DNA of 64,000 bases from Cellvibrionaceae bacterium (GTDB taxonomy: Bacteria; Pseudomonadota; Gammaproteobacteria; Pseudomonadales; Cellvibrionaceae), in assembly GCA_021151825.1 (NCBI GenBank), contig JAGKWQ010000001.1, forward strand, positions 186,001 to 250,000, given 5' to 3'. Of this stretch, positions 15,369 to 25,135 are shown in pieces (the stretch's first letter is position 1; every line of letters begins with the position of its first letter). The position numbers were made by a program, and so were the translations under genes. The notes beneath the pieces are model-generated. The model saw only the letters and a program-made list of their open reading frames with translations. It was not told where the DNA came from and made no database searches.

Positions 15369-17987
15369 ATGTCAATTTCAGAAGATGAGTTAATTAAAAT
15401 CGTGCGCAAAGTTGTGGGCAATCAGCAAGGAGTCAACTATGTATTGCGGAATATTAAAAATAATGCCCCAAGTCGACGACCTACAGGAAATTATTTAGCG
15501 GTTCACGATACAATTGCTTCAAGGAAAGCAGGATGGACCAGGGACTCCGAAAGCAGATCAGCAGAACTACCATTTGTTCTGTGGTGCGAGTTTTCGTCAG
15601 ATGTGTTGTTCTACTGGAGCCAACCAGAACCCATAAAAGTTAGCTATAAAAATAATGGTGGCAGAACTGTCAGCTATTTAATAACGCCAGATTTCTTAAT
15701 TGTTACTCGGAATGAAGTTTACCTGGTTGAATGCAAGAAAAAGTCGTGGATAGACAACGCAATCGTGGAGCATCCTGATAAATATAGGAAAACCAATAAA
15801 GGCTATGAGTACATTCCGGCATTGGAGACTGCCGCCGCAATGGGCCTTGGCCACCGAATATCTACCGACCAGGATTTCACACCCACGTATACCAGAAATT
15901 GTATTTTTCTACTTAATTTTATTGATGACCTTAGCATTCATGAAGATACTGAAAGCGAGAAAATTGCAGAATGCATCAAACATAACGGAAATAGACTAAA
16001 GCTTAACAAGCTTTATGAGGTATTTTCACAGCTATCTGTATTGCGAGGTTTTTTTCACAAAAAGCTATTTTTAAACTTTGACAAGGAGCTTCTATGCAAT
16101 CCGGAAACCAGTTGGGTATATGCCGAAAAAAATTATTTGGATGCATTACGCCTCACCATATCGAAAAACAATCTCTTAACAGCGACCTCTATAGAGCAAC
16201 TAATTAACGAGAAATACATATGGTGGAATGACACTGAATTCGAGATTTTGCTTGCAACGTTAACGCCAGCTGTCTCTATGAAAATCCGAAGCAATAATCG
16301 AATCATTAATCTATCTACATCTGAAATTGAAGATCTAATAAAACTTGAAGAGATATATGTTGTTACCCCCGATAACACAGTAAAAAACTCTGGCAACATA
16401 TTGTGCAGTAAGAAGTCATATCAAATAGATGAAGCCATCTTGCGCCATTCAATTATTAGTGGAAACAAAAAAAATGACACCTATTCAAGTCGCACAGTTT
16501 ATAGGTTAAAAGCAAAGATAAAAACCGCTTCTGATCCTCTTGTTGCACTCTTGTCCCAAAAGGAATTAAGAGGTAACCGCATCTCACGATTGAGTGAAGA
16601 CGTGCTTAGGTTGATGCAGAAAAGTTACAAAAATCTTTTACGCCCATCACCACCATCCGTATACACTGAGTATGGAAATTTTGTTGATGAATGCAAAAAA
16701 AAGGGATTATTAGAATGTTCATATAAAAGCTTTAATAAACGATTTAAGAAGTTTGATAATTATTACATTACTCTTAAACAAAAAGGATTTCGCGCTGCCT
16801 ATGCGCTGGGGCCTCAACCTCGAGATATAGATCTTGAATGGGATCTTCCTTATCACGGTGATTTCATCTTTGAAATTGCGCATGTTGATCATACGCCGAT
16901 TGAACTTAACTTGGTATCAAAGCTTAATGGCGAAGTTCTGGAGGGGACATTAACGCTCAGCATTATGTATGACGGCCACAGCCGAATTATTCTGGCCATT
17001 TACATCTCTTTTGAAAAACCATCATACCGATCAACGATGATGCTTTTACGAGAATGCTATCGCCGCTTCAAACGCCTCCCGCTATTTTTAGCAGTTGACC
17101 ATGGATCAGATTTTGAAAGTGTCTATTTTGATTCCACCCTGGCAGACCTTGGGATGAATAAACGTAGACGCCCTAAAAGTGCTTCTCGTCATGGATCAAT
17201 TATTGAACGGGTATTCGGCACCACGGAAAGTGAACTGATCCATACACTCGCCGGTAACAAGCAATTACAAAAGTTGGGTAGAGGTCAATCCACAACCCAT
17301 AAATCAGAAAAATTTGCTGTATGGACACCAGATGAATTTAATACTCGGCTTAAAGATTATGCCTACCTACATTACCCAACTATCAACCGTCGCGGCATAT
17401 CTGAAACGCCCCAAAATCGTTGGGATTGTTCTCTTAAAAAATTCGATGAAATGCCGGGAACAAAAGTCTTATCAGAGACAAGCTTCTTCATTTCAACACT
17501 TCCCGACGCTGATGGAGACGGATACAGAGTAATCAAGAAAAATCAACTCTCATTCAGACACACGACATACCTGCTGTCAAAAAAAGTTCCTGGATACTCG
17601 GGTGCTAAAGCCCGCGTTAGAGTGAAGTACAATCCTTATGATTATTGTCATATCTGGGTTCTCATCGAAGGACGTTGGGTAAAAATGACAACAAATGATG
17701 TCCTGGTACGTGAATGCCATGACAAAGGCATTCAACTTCCGCACATGGAAATATTCTCTCGTCATCTGAGAAGCGGCAGGCGTTATCGAAAAGGCCCCAA
17801 GCAGTCCGCAGCCACGCACTTCAGCAATCCAGAGCATGAACAGCATGCTTTTAATACTAAAAATTCAAACATCGGATTACCCGATCCTACAGAAAATGAA
17901 TTTTTCAGCACAAAATTTTCAATTGATATTCAATCAATTGAAATCCTGCCTTTTAATAGTGATATGGAGAATAAAGATGAACAGTAA
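15369..17987 (+). CDS. tnsAB: TnsA-TnsB fusion transposase
   Basis: One polypeptide of 872 aa carries both Tn7 transposase activities. Residues about 30-220 are a TnsA-type endonuclease that cuts the 5' ends, with candidate catalytic residues E66 (AELPFVLW), D108 (TPDFLIV) and E121-x-K123 (VECKKK). Residues about 390-720 are a TnsB/Mu-type DDE integrase with D507 (HVDHT), D577 (AVDHGSD) and E613 (SIIERVFG). The C-terminal part is the Mu-transposase-like barrel and a TnsC-contacting tail. All key residues are present, so it looks active. The start at 15369 is preferred over 15288 because GAGG lies 8 bases before it. It overlaps tnsC by 11 bases. Fused TnsAB occurs in several Tn7-like groups, including some CRISPR-guided ones, but no cas genes occur here. 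Confidence 0.93.
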   Translation: MSISEDELIKIVRKVVGNQQGVNYVLRNIKNNAPSRRPTGNYLAVHDTIASRKAGWTRDSESRSAELPFVLWCEFSSDVLFYWSQPEPIKVSYKNNGGRTVSYLITPDFLIVTRNEVYLVECKKKSWIDNAIVEHPDKYRKTNKGYEYIPALETAAAMGLGHRISTDQDFTPTYTRNCIFLLNFIDDLSIHEDTESEKIAECIKHNGNRLKLNKLYEVFSQLSVLRGFFHKKLFLNFDKELLCNPETSWVYAEKNYLDALRLTISKNNLLTATSIEQLINEKYIWWNDTEFEILLATLTPAVSMKIRSNNRIINLSTSEIEDLIKLEEIYVVTPDNTVKNSGNILCSKKSYQIDEAILRHSIISGNKKNDTYSSRTVYRLKAKIKTASDPLVALLSQKELRGNRISRLSEDVLRLMQKSYKNLLRPSPPSVYTEYGNFVDECKKKGLLECSYKSFNKRFKKFDNYYITLKQKGFRAAYALGPQPRDIDLEWDLPYHGDFIFEIAHVDHTPIELNLVSKLNGEVLEGTLTLSIMYDGHSRIILAIYISFEKPSYRSTMMLLRECYRRFKRLPLFLAVDHGSDFESVYFDSTLADLGMNKRRRPKSASRHGSIIERVFGTTESELIHTLAGNKQLQKLGRGQSTTHKSEKFAVWTPDEFNTRLKDYAYLHYPTINRRGISETPQNRWDCSLKKFDEMPGTKVLSETSFFISTLPDADGDGYRVIKKNQLSFRHTTYLLSKKVPGYSGAKARVRVKYNPYDYCHIWVLIEGRWVKMTTNDVLVRECHDKGIQLPHMEIFSRHLRSGRRYRKGPKQSAATHFSNPEHEQHAFNTKNSNIGLPDPTENEFFSTKFSIDIQSIEILPFNSDMENKDEQ

Positions 17988-19089
17988 AATTCTTGAGCTT
18001 CTTGAAAATCGCATAACACTCGAACATCAAAATTTTAAATCTGTTTTTACGGAAATTCTCTGTAAAACTCAACACGGACGAAAAGATGAGGTTATTTGTG
18101 TTATTGGGCCGAGCGGCATTGGAAAGTCAACAATGCAACGATACCTTGCTGATTACCTAGCCAAACAACAAACAGCCGGATGGAAGGATGATCACTTCCC
18201 ACCAATTTTGATTGAAGCCCCGTCCTCGCTTAAAGGGGAGTTCCCATGGCGATCATTTCTCGAGGATCTACTTGAAAAATTAGGCGACCTGCACACAGAA
18301 AACAAAATTGATCTAGACAGCCAAGAAAGCAAAAAACGAGACGGTACTTTTACTCCCCCCCGAACCAGATTAACAATAGGTCAACTGGAAAAACTACTCA
18401 GGACAAGAATTAAAGCGCTGAAGCCAGTCGTAATATTTATTGATGAATGCCAAAATTTGGTGGATCAGATCTCGGATAGGGATATAAAGTCCAACATCAA
18501 CCGAATTAAAAACTGGGCAAACACAATGGATACGAAATTTATGCTCTTTGGAACACATGAGGCAAAGGAACTGTTGAACTTAAATGAGCAACTTGCCCGC
18601 CGTATAGTCCCTATATATTTTCCACGATACCAACGTGAAAGCGAAAGCGATATCAAAGCCTTTGCTCAATTTTATATATCACTGATTAAACGCCTTGAAA
18701 TAAAAATTGACTCAAAAGTTCATGATAACTTTTTGGATATCTACGACTACTCCCTTGGATGTTCTGGGCTTCTTGTTTCATGGATACACAATGCCATAAG
18801 CCACTGCATCAGCAATAATAGCTTCAAGATCACGCCAGCTATCATGAAGAAAACAAGACACTCAAGGGATCAACTTGTAATAGCAGAAAAAGCAATAAAA
18901 AACTTCGAGCTATTTCATCAGCGATCCCTAGAGGATTTTAATCCTAATGAAGTATGTGCAGACAATGAGGAGCAATATCAACCTGATCTTCTACAACCAT
19001 CACAACCGCAAGCATCGAAAAAGCGAAATTTAAAACCCGGCCAACAGCACCCGAAGTATCATAAAGTCCATGAAAATAGATTTGACTGA
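17977..19089 (+). CDS. tnsC: TnsC-like AAA+ ATPase transposition regulator
   Basis: TnsC couples target recognition by TniQ/TnsD to activation of the transposase. The 370-aa protein has Walker A GPSGIGKST (44-52), Walker B VVIFIDECQNL (151-161) and a sensor region LFGTHEAKELLNLNEQLARR near 190-210. It is shorter than E. coli TnsC (555 aa), as usual in TniQ-only Tn7-like elements. The ATG at 17977 is chosen because GGAG lies upstream and the codon overlaps the tnsAB end; a longer frame from 17836 reads through tnsAB out of phase and lacks support. It overlaps tniQ by 20 bases, consistent with a translationally coupled operon tnsAB-tnsC-tniQ. Confidence 0.92.
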   Translation: MNSKILELLENRITLEHQNFKSVFTEILCKTQHGRKDEVICVIGPSGIGKSTMQRYLADYLAKQQTAGWKDDHFPPILIEAPSSLKGEFPWRSFLEDLLEKLGDLHTENKIDLDSQESKKRDGTFTPPRTRLTIGQLEKLLRTRIKALKPVVIFIDECQNLVDQISDRDIKSNINRIKNWANTMDTKFMLFGTHEAKELLNLNEQLARRIVPIYFPRYQRESESDIKAFAQFYISLIKRLEIKIDSKVHDNFLDIYDYSLGCSGLLVSWIHNAISHCISNNSFKITPAIMKKTRHSRDQLVIAEKAIKNFELFHQRSLEDFNPNEVCADNEEQYQPDLLQPSQPQASKKRNLKPGQQHPKYHKVHENRFD

Positions 19090-20443
19090 ACTTGAATTGC
19101 TTCATCTCATAGAAATCGACTTTGAGGAAAGTCGATTTCCCTATTTAATTCCATTGAAGCCCGGAGGCTATCGAAGTGGTGACATTGAAGCAATGAGTTC
19201 ATACATTTGCCGCCATGCTGAGCTTTCAATGGAATGGTCGCACATTTACGGGCAACGATTACTTGATAATTTTGTTACTACGCAAAAGCTACCTGCATGT
19301 AAAAAGAATTCTGCTGAAGTACTAAGACTATGCAACAGCGTTGGAGTAGTTGCAGACAGATACATTGAAGCGGTTACAGTAGCCTCAAATGGAAAACTTA
19401 ATGGACAATTTTTGACCCTACACCCATTGAGATTTCTGTGTGATAACAACGCTAGAGGTTTACAGAAACAACATATGGTTTGGTGCCCAGAGTGCTGGCG
19501 AGAGGATCGCATTTCAGGAGAGTCGCCTTATGTTCGCCTGTATTGGTTAGTAGAGAGCACGGTAATTTGCGTTGTTCACGGGCACAGATTATCAGAATAC
19601 TGCCCTGCATGTGGTGAAGTAAAATTGCAATTTCCGAAATTCCCCAGACAGTGGGTATGTGATAAATGCGCAGAAGACCTCTCAAAGCCTGATGAAAATC
19701 ATATAAAAGATAATTTCACTGAGGAAGATGCTTGGGTATCGCATGCGATCTATCGTTTGATCGAGAGAATATATTCTGATGAGTTGGTGTTGAATGAGTT
19801 TATTGTTAGTAAAGCGATCCAGCGGTTGCTGCAATGGTCCAGGCTATCTCATCTTGAGCTTTGCCATAAGTTAAATATTGAACCAAAATCACTAGAAAAT
19901 ATGTTGGATACAAAGCGCAGACCTTACTTTCTGGCGTTTCTCGATCTTTGCTATCGACTGGATCTACCACCTGATCAATTTCTACTGGATAAAGATATTC
20001 TCACATCAAAAGAATTATGGCGTGGCCTACCCAAACCAACCTTCACCAGTAAAATTAATTTAACTGAAAAGGAAATAAAATCTATTAGAAGCCAATTGAA
20101 AAAAATACTAAATGAAAACCCCACTCCTCCCGTTCGATTAAGCCATCTGGCCGCAAAATTTGGTATTACCTATACACGTCTTCAGTACAATTTTCCGGAC
20201 GAGTATCGAGAGCTGAGAAAACGGTGGACACAATGGGAAAAGATCTTTCGCAGAAACAACCATGCAGCCAGATTGGAAGGATTAACTATTGCGGTGCTTT
20301 CACTTGTCAAGCATGGAATATACCCGAGTGAGCGAAAACTGCGAGATCTCGAATTGGTCTTACCTAGTGATCTAAGGAGAGAAGATGTTAAGTGCTTGTT
20401 AAAAGCATTTCAGGAAATTTATTCGGATTTGCAATTTAACTGA
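19070..20443 (+). CDS. tniQ: TniQ/TnsD family target-selection protein
   Basis: TniQ-domain proteins bind the target site and recruit TnsC. The 457-aa protein has the N-terminal TniQ domain (about 20-205) with zinc ligands CPEC (139-142), the H-G-H pair (170-172), CPAC (178-181) and CDKC (197-200). This is followed by helical HTH-like domains (about 225-310 and 330-450) suited to sequence-specific DNA binding. Its length is close to TnsD (508 aa) and greater than the short TniQ of Cascade-linked elements. With no cas genes and an insertion 25 bases past a tRNA-Leu gene, it most likely recognises that tRNA gene. That target is inferred. The start overlaps the tnsC end. Confidence 0.9.
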   Translation: MKIDLTELELLHLIEIDFEESRFPYLIPLKPGGYRSGDIEAMSSYICRHAELSMEWSHIYGQRLLDNFVTTQKLPACKKNSAEVLRLCNSVGVVADRYIEAVTVASNGKLNGQFLTLHPLRFLCDNNARGLQKQHMVWCPECWREDRISGESPYVRLYWLVESTVICVVHGHRLSEYCPACGEVKLQFPKFPRQWVCDKCAEDLSKPDENHIKDNFTEEDAWVSHAIYRLIERIYSDELVLNEFIVSKAIQRLLQWSRLSHLELCHKLNIEPKSLENMLDTKRRPYFLAFLDLCYRLDLPPDQFLLDKDILTSKELWRGLPKPTFTSKINLTEKEIKSIRSQLKKILNENPTPPVRLSHLAAKFGITYTRLQYNFPDEYRELRKRWTQWEKIFRRNNHAARLEGLTIAVLSLVKHGIYPSERKLRDLELVLPSDLRREDVKCLLKAFQEIYSDLQFN

Positions 20444-20504
20444 GCAATCGAGTTCAATTGAGATGCTTTCCGGTGCAGTTTATCGAAAACAGCGGAATCA
20501 GATT

Positions 20505-21128
20505 ATGAGTAATTCTACAAGTATTGATTTAGTTATTTTTGACCTTTACGGAACGCTAATAAAATTCGGAATTATGCATCATCCATTTCGTGAACTACTA
20601 AAATGGGCAAGAGAACATGGAAGGCAAGTTAAAGAAGATGATGCTCGAAACTTAATGACGACCAATGCCAACATATTTCAGCTAGCGTTGCACCTAGAGA
20701 TTCAGGCGCCGGATGATTTATTAATTAAGCTGCAACAGTCTATCAATGAAGAGTTGGCAAGCCTTACCTTATTTGGCGACGTTATACCCACACTGACGAA
20801 GATTCAATCGCTAGGCATTCCCATCGCAATCTGCTCTAACTTGGCCCAACCGTATGGAGATGTAATTAACAGACTTCTGTCTCAATTTGAATTCTTGAGA
20901 TTCTTAAGTTATGAAGTTGGCTTTATAAAACCTGAACAGGAAATATATCAAAAGATAATTCTTGAATCGGGATTTAGTAGCGAATCATGTCTTTTTGTAG
21001 GTGATACCTTTATTGCAGATTATGATGGTCCGATTAAAAATGGATTCCAAGCTCGACACTTAGTTCGTAATCAAAAAAGTGGTGGGTATCAAATTTCAAC
21101 TCTTAGCGAAATTCTCGAGTTAATTTAA
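20505..21128 (+). CDS. HAD-superfamily hydrolase
   Basis: The 207-aa protein has HAD motifs I (VIFDLYGTLIKF, D-x-Y-G-T with the catalytic Asp), II (ICSNLA), III (the Lys in GFIKPEQEIY) and IV (LFVGDTFIADYDG). It resembles phosphoglycolate-phosphatase or haloacid-dehalogenase-like enzymes and is presumably cytosolic. The substrate cannot be told. In motif I the second Asp is replaced by Tyr (DLYGT), as in several dehalogenase-like members. It follows tniQ by 61 bases on the same strand, so it may ride on the tns transcript as cargo. The ATG at 20505 is preferred over 20463 because the domain begins soon after it; the ribosome site is weak. Confidence 0.8.
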   Translation: MSNSTSIDLVIFDLYGTLIKFGIMHHPFRELLKWAREHGRQVKEDDARNLMTTNANIFQLALHLEIQAPDDLLIKLQQSINEELASLTLFGDVIPTLTKIQSLGIPIAICSNLAQPYGDVINRLLSQFEFLRFLSYEVGFIKPEQEIYQKIILESGFSSESCLFVGDTFIADYDGPIKNGFQARHLVRNQKSGGYQISTLSEILELI

Positions 21129-21242
21129 AATGATATCTTAATTGGAAAACGTAATCTGAGTTATTTAGGTAATAGTAGCGCCCTTGCTGGCTAGCAAAAC
21201 AGGGGGAATTCCCCCCCTTGTCCAACTTAAAATAAGCGGGCA

Positions 21243-21416
21243 ATGCCAGTGGCTAAAATCAGGATCATCTTTAAGGATGCTTCATCAATTACCACTTTAA
21301 GGCAGATTTTGATTTTCACAGAAAATCTCCTAGAAGCTTATGGAGATACTGATCCAAGAGCATTTTATTTGGGCTTGTTAAAAACCTTTCGTTTGGGTTA
21401 TTTGACTATAAGTTAA
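21243..21416 (+). CDS. Possible small protein, 57 aa
   Basis: A short frame from ATG 21243 encodes MPVAKIRIIFKDASSITTLR... and ends RLGYLTIS. The composition is protein-like and amphipathic, and it fills a 380-base stretch after the HAD gene, ahead of a strong terminator at 21518. The ribosome site is poor (only GCGGG upstream). No family was recognised. It could equally be chance in an AT-rich spacer. Confidence 0.35.
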   Translation: MPVAKIRIIFKDASSITTLRQILIFTENLLEAYGDTDPRAFYLGLLKTFRLGYLTIS

Positions 21417-21511
21417 AAAGCCCAAACGACAACAAGTTGACCATTTCGTCAATTTGTTTTATATAATGCTCGTGAAAGATCTTTGATCAAGTACCTCTTG
21501 GTTAAATTTCC

Positions 21512-21550
21512 CAAAAGCCTCGGGCCGCAATCCCGAGGTTTTTCTTTTTG
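21512..21550 (+). terminator. Intrinsic terminator ending the tns-HAD region
   Basis: Stem CCTCGGG (21518-21524) and CCCGAGG (21532-21538) with loop CCGCAAT, followed by TTTTTCTTTTT. AAAA precedes the stem. It closes the plus-strand transcript. Confidence 0.85.
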
Positions 21551-21934
21551 GGGCCTCCGCAACACTGCGTTAACCGTACTATATCAGCGGCTCACAACGC
21601 TGCAACTATAAAGTGTAGATTTCAGCAAAATGTAACGCATAGACGCAACAGCTGGATTTTATTGGTTATTACTCAATAAACCACATATTTTCACAAATCG
21701 TCACACACCATATAAATTTGGTATTTTAAATAAATTTTAATAACAAAATATTCTATTCATTCCAAGTATCAATAACGTTTTTTTATTTTGCCTCTACTGC
21801 CGGTGCATATTCGGAGCTTCCAACCTAAGTCAGAATTTTTATTAAAACCGGTAGCAAGCAGCTTTATGGAATTTGTTATCAGTGGATAGAGCGACCGGCC
21901 ACACTCTTACGCAGTTAGAACCAGTTTTACCTAC

Positions 21935-22075
21935 AATAAAAAAGCCCGGCAATGGTGCCGGACTCTAGATTGGCTGGCCGGATCCATCTGTGGGACTATG
22001 CTCCAAACCAGATGGGCGACCAAACTTGCTTTGCGGGCATCGCCCTGATTGGTTAAACATAATTGAAAGCCAATC
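21935..22075 (-). ncRNA. Candidate structured RNA with intrinsic terminator, 3' of the DUF4238 gene
   Basis: Read on the minus strand, an outer stem GATTGGCT/AGCCAATC (22075-22068 with 21975-21968) encloses two hairpins: GGGCGA/TCGCCC (22045-22040 with 22019-22014) and CCATCTG/CAGATGG (22015-22009 with 21990-21984), a three-way junction. It is followed by the terminator stem CCGGCA/TGCCGG (21961-21946) and a run of six Ts. It begins about 85 bases past the DUF4238 stop, so it is either that mRNA's 3' end or a separate small RNA. No known RNA family was recognised. Confidence 0.5.
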
Positions 22076-22160
22076 AAGCTGCAACCATTAACTAACTTAC
22101 CTTGATAATCAATTAAACGAAGGAATTTATCTTATGATCCAATCTAAATATTTGGACTTG

Positions 22161-24224
22161 TTACAGGTTATTTAAAAGCGCCTCATCATTACCCATTGGA
22201 ACACTAACGTAAACAGATCCATCCTCAAGGGGCCAGGGGAAAATTTGAAATATCCAAAGCAGTCGTTCGACATGTCTATCCAGCGAGTATATATTTACCT
22301 CGTTAAATTGCCCCTCTACATCATACAGGCGGCTCAAGTCGCGCCCCAATAAAACAATCCATGAATCAAGACCAAAAGCCTTTAACTCAGTTAGAATCGC
22401 AATCCGAGAGGAATCATCCATTTCAGCTTCACCATCTTGATGACCGATCCACTGAGCGGCATGAGCAATAATAAATGATATTTGAGTAACAGCAATTTTA
22501 AGCAAGCCATCGAGGTCATTATTAACTCTATACCCCAGCCTTGCAGCGATAATTACTTCATGCGCCACTTTAATACAATCGAGCAATAAATTCGCGTAAC
22601 GCCCCGCTGCATTTGTGTCACAAAATGCACTTTGCCTAGCAGAAAAATAACTCCCGGGAGCACAGGATATTCCCATATGAAAAAGTTGACTAAATTTATC
22701 CGGAACGAAATTTTTTTCTTGTAGCCTTTTTTCGTAAAACACTTCATGACCAATATGAGAAAGCATATTTACTATTATATGTATTGATGACATGCGCTCA
22801 TTTTCGTCACCGGAAAGCAAACCAACGGCGATAATTGCGTCAACAACAATATGATTTTTATTTTTACCTTCACGGTTAACCGTGACGCACTTTGCAACAC
22901 CGCGACCATAGCCGCGTGACTGAATTAAATCGGGAGCTAAATTCGGATCCCCACGATCCAGATTTTGTAAAGTATGAGCATAATCTGAGGAAAACGTAAA
23001 ACCATCGATTAAGGACAATGGCATGCTACGGCCAAGCTCTTGCACAATAATTTGTATAATGCTGCTAAGCTTTATTGAAAATTCAGAATCCGCAAAACCA
23101 ACACAAGTTAGAGAAAATGAGAAAGACTGAAAATAATCATCTAATACTGTAGGTTGTTGTGCCTCGGCAAACTTGAAGAGGGAACGATTATCCAAATCAG
23201 ACATTGATTCCTTTACGACGGCATTAATTGTGTTAGCACATCGGGTACCGATCAAATTAGATAAATGGGTGAGGTCATTATCTTGATGAGATATAAAAAA
23301 ACTATCACTACATTCCGCAGCGGAAAAATTGATCGACGCAATATCAACATCGAAATTTTCCTCATAAGAGCCAATTAAAATTTTATTATGTGATATTGGG
23401 AAAAAAACTAATTCTATCTTATCTGAGGAACTTAGAATAAGGGGTACGATAGCTCCACCTGGTTCACTTACCAAAACAACGCAATCAGGTAATACAGCAT
23501 TCGATACACTAAAAGTCTTCCATGTGAATTGGGATAGCCTGCCTTCCCAAGAGAAATAATTCATTTCCATGAGTGATTTATTGTGGGCATCACGAGTTAT
23601 AGTAGGAATAACGCCAACTACTTCAACTATTTTTTGCGAAAGATCTGTTTGAACCTCTTGATAAAAAGAATCAAATAACTCTCGTACATAAAAGGAAAGC
23701 ATTCTTTTTGTAAGTGCTGTAGGTAACGGATATTTTTCTAGATATAATGCATCAAACGCATCACTCATTGGGGTTGCAATCTTTTTAATTGAGGTTGGTA
23801 CGTCGATTCCTAGCAATCCCCTCATTTTCACTGTATCTAAAACCAACTCCGCCATTTCATCAACAATCTTTTCTGCTCCTTGGGAGAACGTAGAGCGAAC
23901 ATGATTGGTTCTGATTGCGAGATGAACTACCAAGCGTGCTGCTATTTCAGCATTAATTGGCTGCCCAACAGGGGCGGATCTGATGATAATCAGATCCGCA
24001 TCCAGATCTCTTTCAGACTCGGTAATCAAATCATCCAGAGTTTTGATCCCATCAGAGGAGAGCTTTGAGTAAAAGTATTCGCCAACGCCAACATCACGGA
24101 TACCAACAAGACGCGGTTTTGTTCCGCGCCTATATAGCCAGGTTCTATCAGCTTTCGAATCGGATGCATCCAAAAAACCACGCTGAAGAAAACGAGGAAT
24201 GTAATGCTGACGCTTACCTGCCAT
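22161..24224 (-). CDS. DUF4238-domain protein, extended
   Basis: The 687-aa protein begins MAGKRQHYIPRFLQRGFLDASD, the hallmark of DUF4238 (RQHY-P-x-F-x-L-R-x-F). The recognisable DUF4238 part covers about residues 1-300 (including VHLAIRTNHVRS). The remaining 380 residues form an unrecognised, mostly helical extension. Typical DUF4238 proteins are about 300 aa, so this is a long variant. These genes often lie in defence islands but their activity is not established to my knowledge. It lies downstream of the membrane-protein, 25.1-kb and Ubl genes on the same strand, with a 157-base gap before it, and upstream of a structured RNA with a terminator. Confidence 0.75.
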   Translation of the reverse strand: MAGKRQHYIPRFLQRGFLDASDSKADRTWLYRRGTKPRLVGIRDVGVGEYFYSKLSSDGIKTLDDLITESERDLDADLIIIRSAPVGQPINAEIAARLVVHLAIRTNHVRSTFSQGAEKIVDEMAELVLDTVKMRGLLGIDVPTSIKKIATPMSDAFDALYLEKYPLPTALTKRMLSFYVRELFDSFYQEVQTDLSQKIVEVVGVIPTITRDAHNKSLMEMNYFSWEGRLSQFTWKTFSVSNAVLPDCVVLVSEPGGAIVPLILSSSDKIELVFFPISHNKILIGSYEENFDVDIASINFSAAECSDSFFISHQDNDLTHLSNLIGTRCANTINAVVKESMSDLDNRSLFKFAEAQQPTVLDDYFQSFSFSLTCVGFADSEFSIKLSSIIQIIVQELGRSMPLSLIDGFTFSSDYAHTLQNLDRGDPNLAPDLIQSRGYGRGVAKCVTVNREGKNKNHIVVDAIIAVGLLSGDENERMSSIHIIVNMLSHIGHEVFYEKRLQEKNFVPDKFSQLFHMGISCAPGSYFSARQSAFCDTNAAGRYANLLLDCIKVAHEVIIAARLGYRVNNDLDGLLKIAVTQISFIIAHAAQWIGHQDGEAEMDDSSRIAILTELKAFGLDSWIVLLGRDLSRLYDVEGQFNEVNIYSLDRHVERLLWIFQIFPWPLEDGSVYVSVPMGNDEALLNNL

Positions 24225-24381
24225 ATAGTCCTCTCATATTTTAAATGCACACTGAAGCTTTTGTGATCTCATTAGAAACACACAAATCACTATTGCATTC
24301 AACGAGAATCACGATTTTAGTGCTGACTATTTAGCCAACACACAGAGGTTAATCGGCCCCTTAATAACACCACTCCTTATT

Positions 24382-25014
24382 TTAAGGAGAATCGACAAGT
24401 GGCTGCATTATAACAAATCCCTCTTGAGGGAAATAATGTATCTCTCCATTTTCAGGATTTAATGATGCACAATTCCTCGTTCCACAATACAAAAATGCCG
24501 AATCCTTAACGCCTGAATCTACCGAAGTAACTCTCACAAATTTTCCATTTTTAATGCTATCAAGAACATTTTTTGCCTGCAGTTTTCCTTCATTTTCCAA
24601 ATATGCCATCAAAAAAACAAAGGAGAGTAAAAGTACGACCACATTAAAAATATTGAAGTTTAAATTGAAATGATGTAATTGCAGCGCATTTCTTCTTTGG
24701 CGCGGGCGAAAAGAGAAAAAGTAGATCCAACGAGAAATTTTTCTGCCCATTCTAAAATCATTTCTCACAATTCGACTGATTTCAGTAATGATGGCAGATC
24801 TCACGATTGATAACAAAAGCAGAATTATCGGACCAATGATTATCACATGAAGGCATAGAATCATTCCGTGGTATAAGATAGCGTGAAGATCACGATCTAG
24901 CACGTCAGCATCCAGATTGAGAGTGCCCAAAAAACCATGTGTAAAAGCGGTGCTTGCACTATATAAGAAAGCCGTAAAGAATGATAACAATATGGCCCCA
25001 TCCAAAAATCTCAT
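24382..25014 (-). CDS. Membrane protein, unknown
   Basis: The 210-aa protein has three likely membrane segments: LDGAILLSFFTAFLYSASTAF (residues 4-24), MILCLHVIIIGPIILLLLSIV (51-71) and IFNVVVLLLSFVFLMAYL (about 121-138). A basic cytoplasmic loop lies between the second and third (FRPRQRRNALQLHH). The C-terminal 70 residues are soluble and contain a C-G-x-x-x-C pair (FLYCGTRNCASL). It may be an effector or sensor in the neighbouring defence cluster, since membrane proteins often are, but no family was recognised. It is 121 bases downstream of the next minus-strand gene. Confidence 0.6.
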   Translation of the reverse strand: MRFLDGAILLSFFTAFLYSASTAFTHGFLGTLNLDADVLDRDLHAILYHGMILCLHVIIIGPIILLLLSIVRSAIITEISRIVRNDFRMGRKISRWIYFFSFRPRQRRNALQLHHFNLNFNIFNVVVLLLSFVFLMAYLENEGKLQAKNVLDSIKNGKFVRVTSVDSGVKDSAFLYCGTRNCASLNPENGEIHYFPQEGFVIMQPLVDSP

Positions 25015-25135
25015 AATATTCCTCTAACTCAACTTGGCTGTAGATCATTTGGAAAAATATCACATAGGGAAACAACTGTATTCGTAAAAATAATTTCAAG
25101 AAAAACTCATGATGCTACGCACATGGACAATGTAG

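Noticed and set aside
17836..17976. An N-terminal extension of TnsC starting at 17836
   Set aside because: The first 47 residues are translated from tnsAB in another frame and show no similarity to TnsC; a ribosome site precedes the ATG at 17977.
21935..22075. A retron non-coding RNA
   Set aside because: No reverse transcriptase gene is near, and the a1/a2 arm layout could not be recognised. Kept only as a generic structured RNA.
22129..22173. A 13-codon plus-strand frame (MIQSKYLDLLQVI) with AAGGA upstream
   Set aside because: Too short, and it overlaps the end of the DUF4238 gene; no support beyond a ribosome-site-like sequence.
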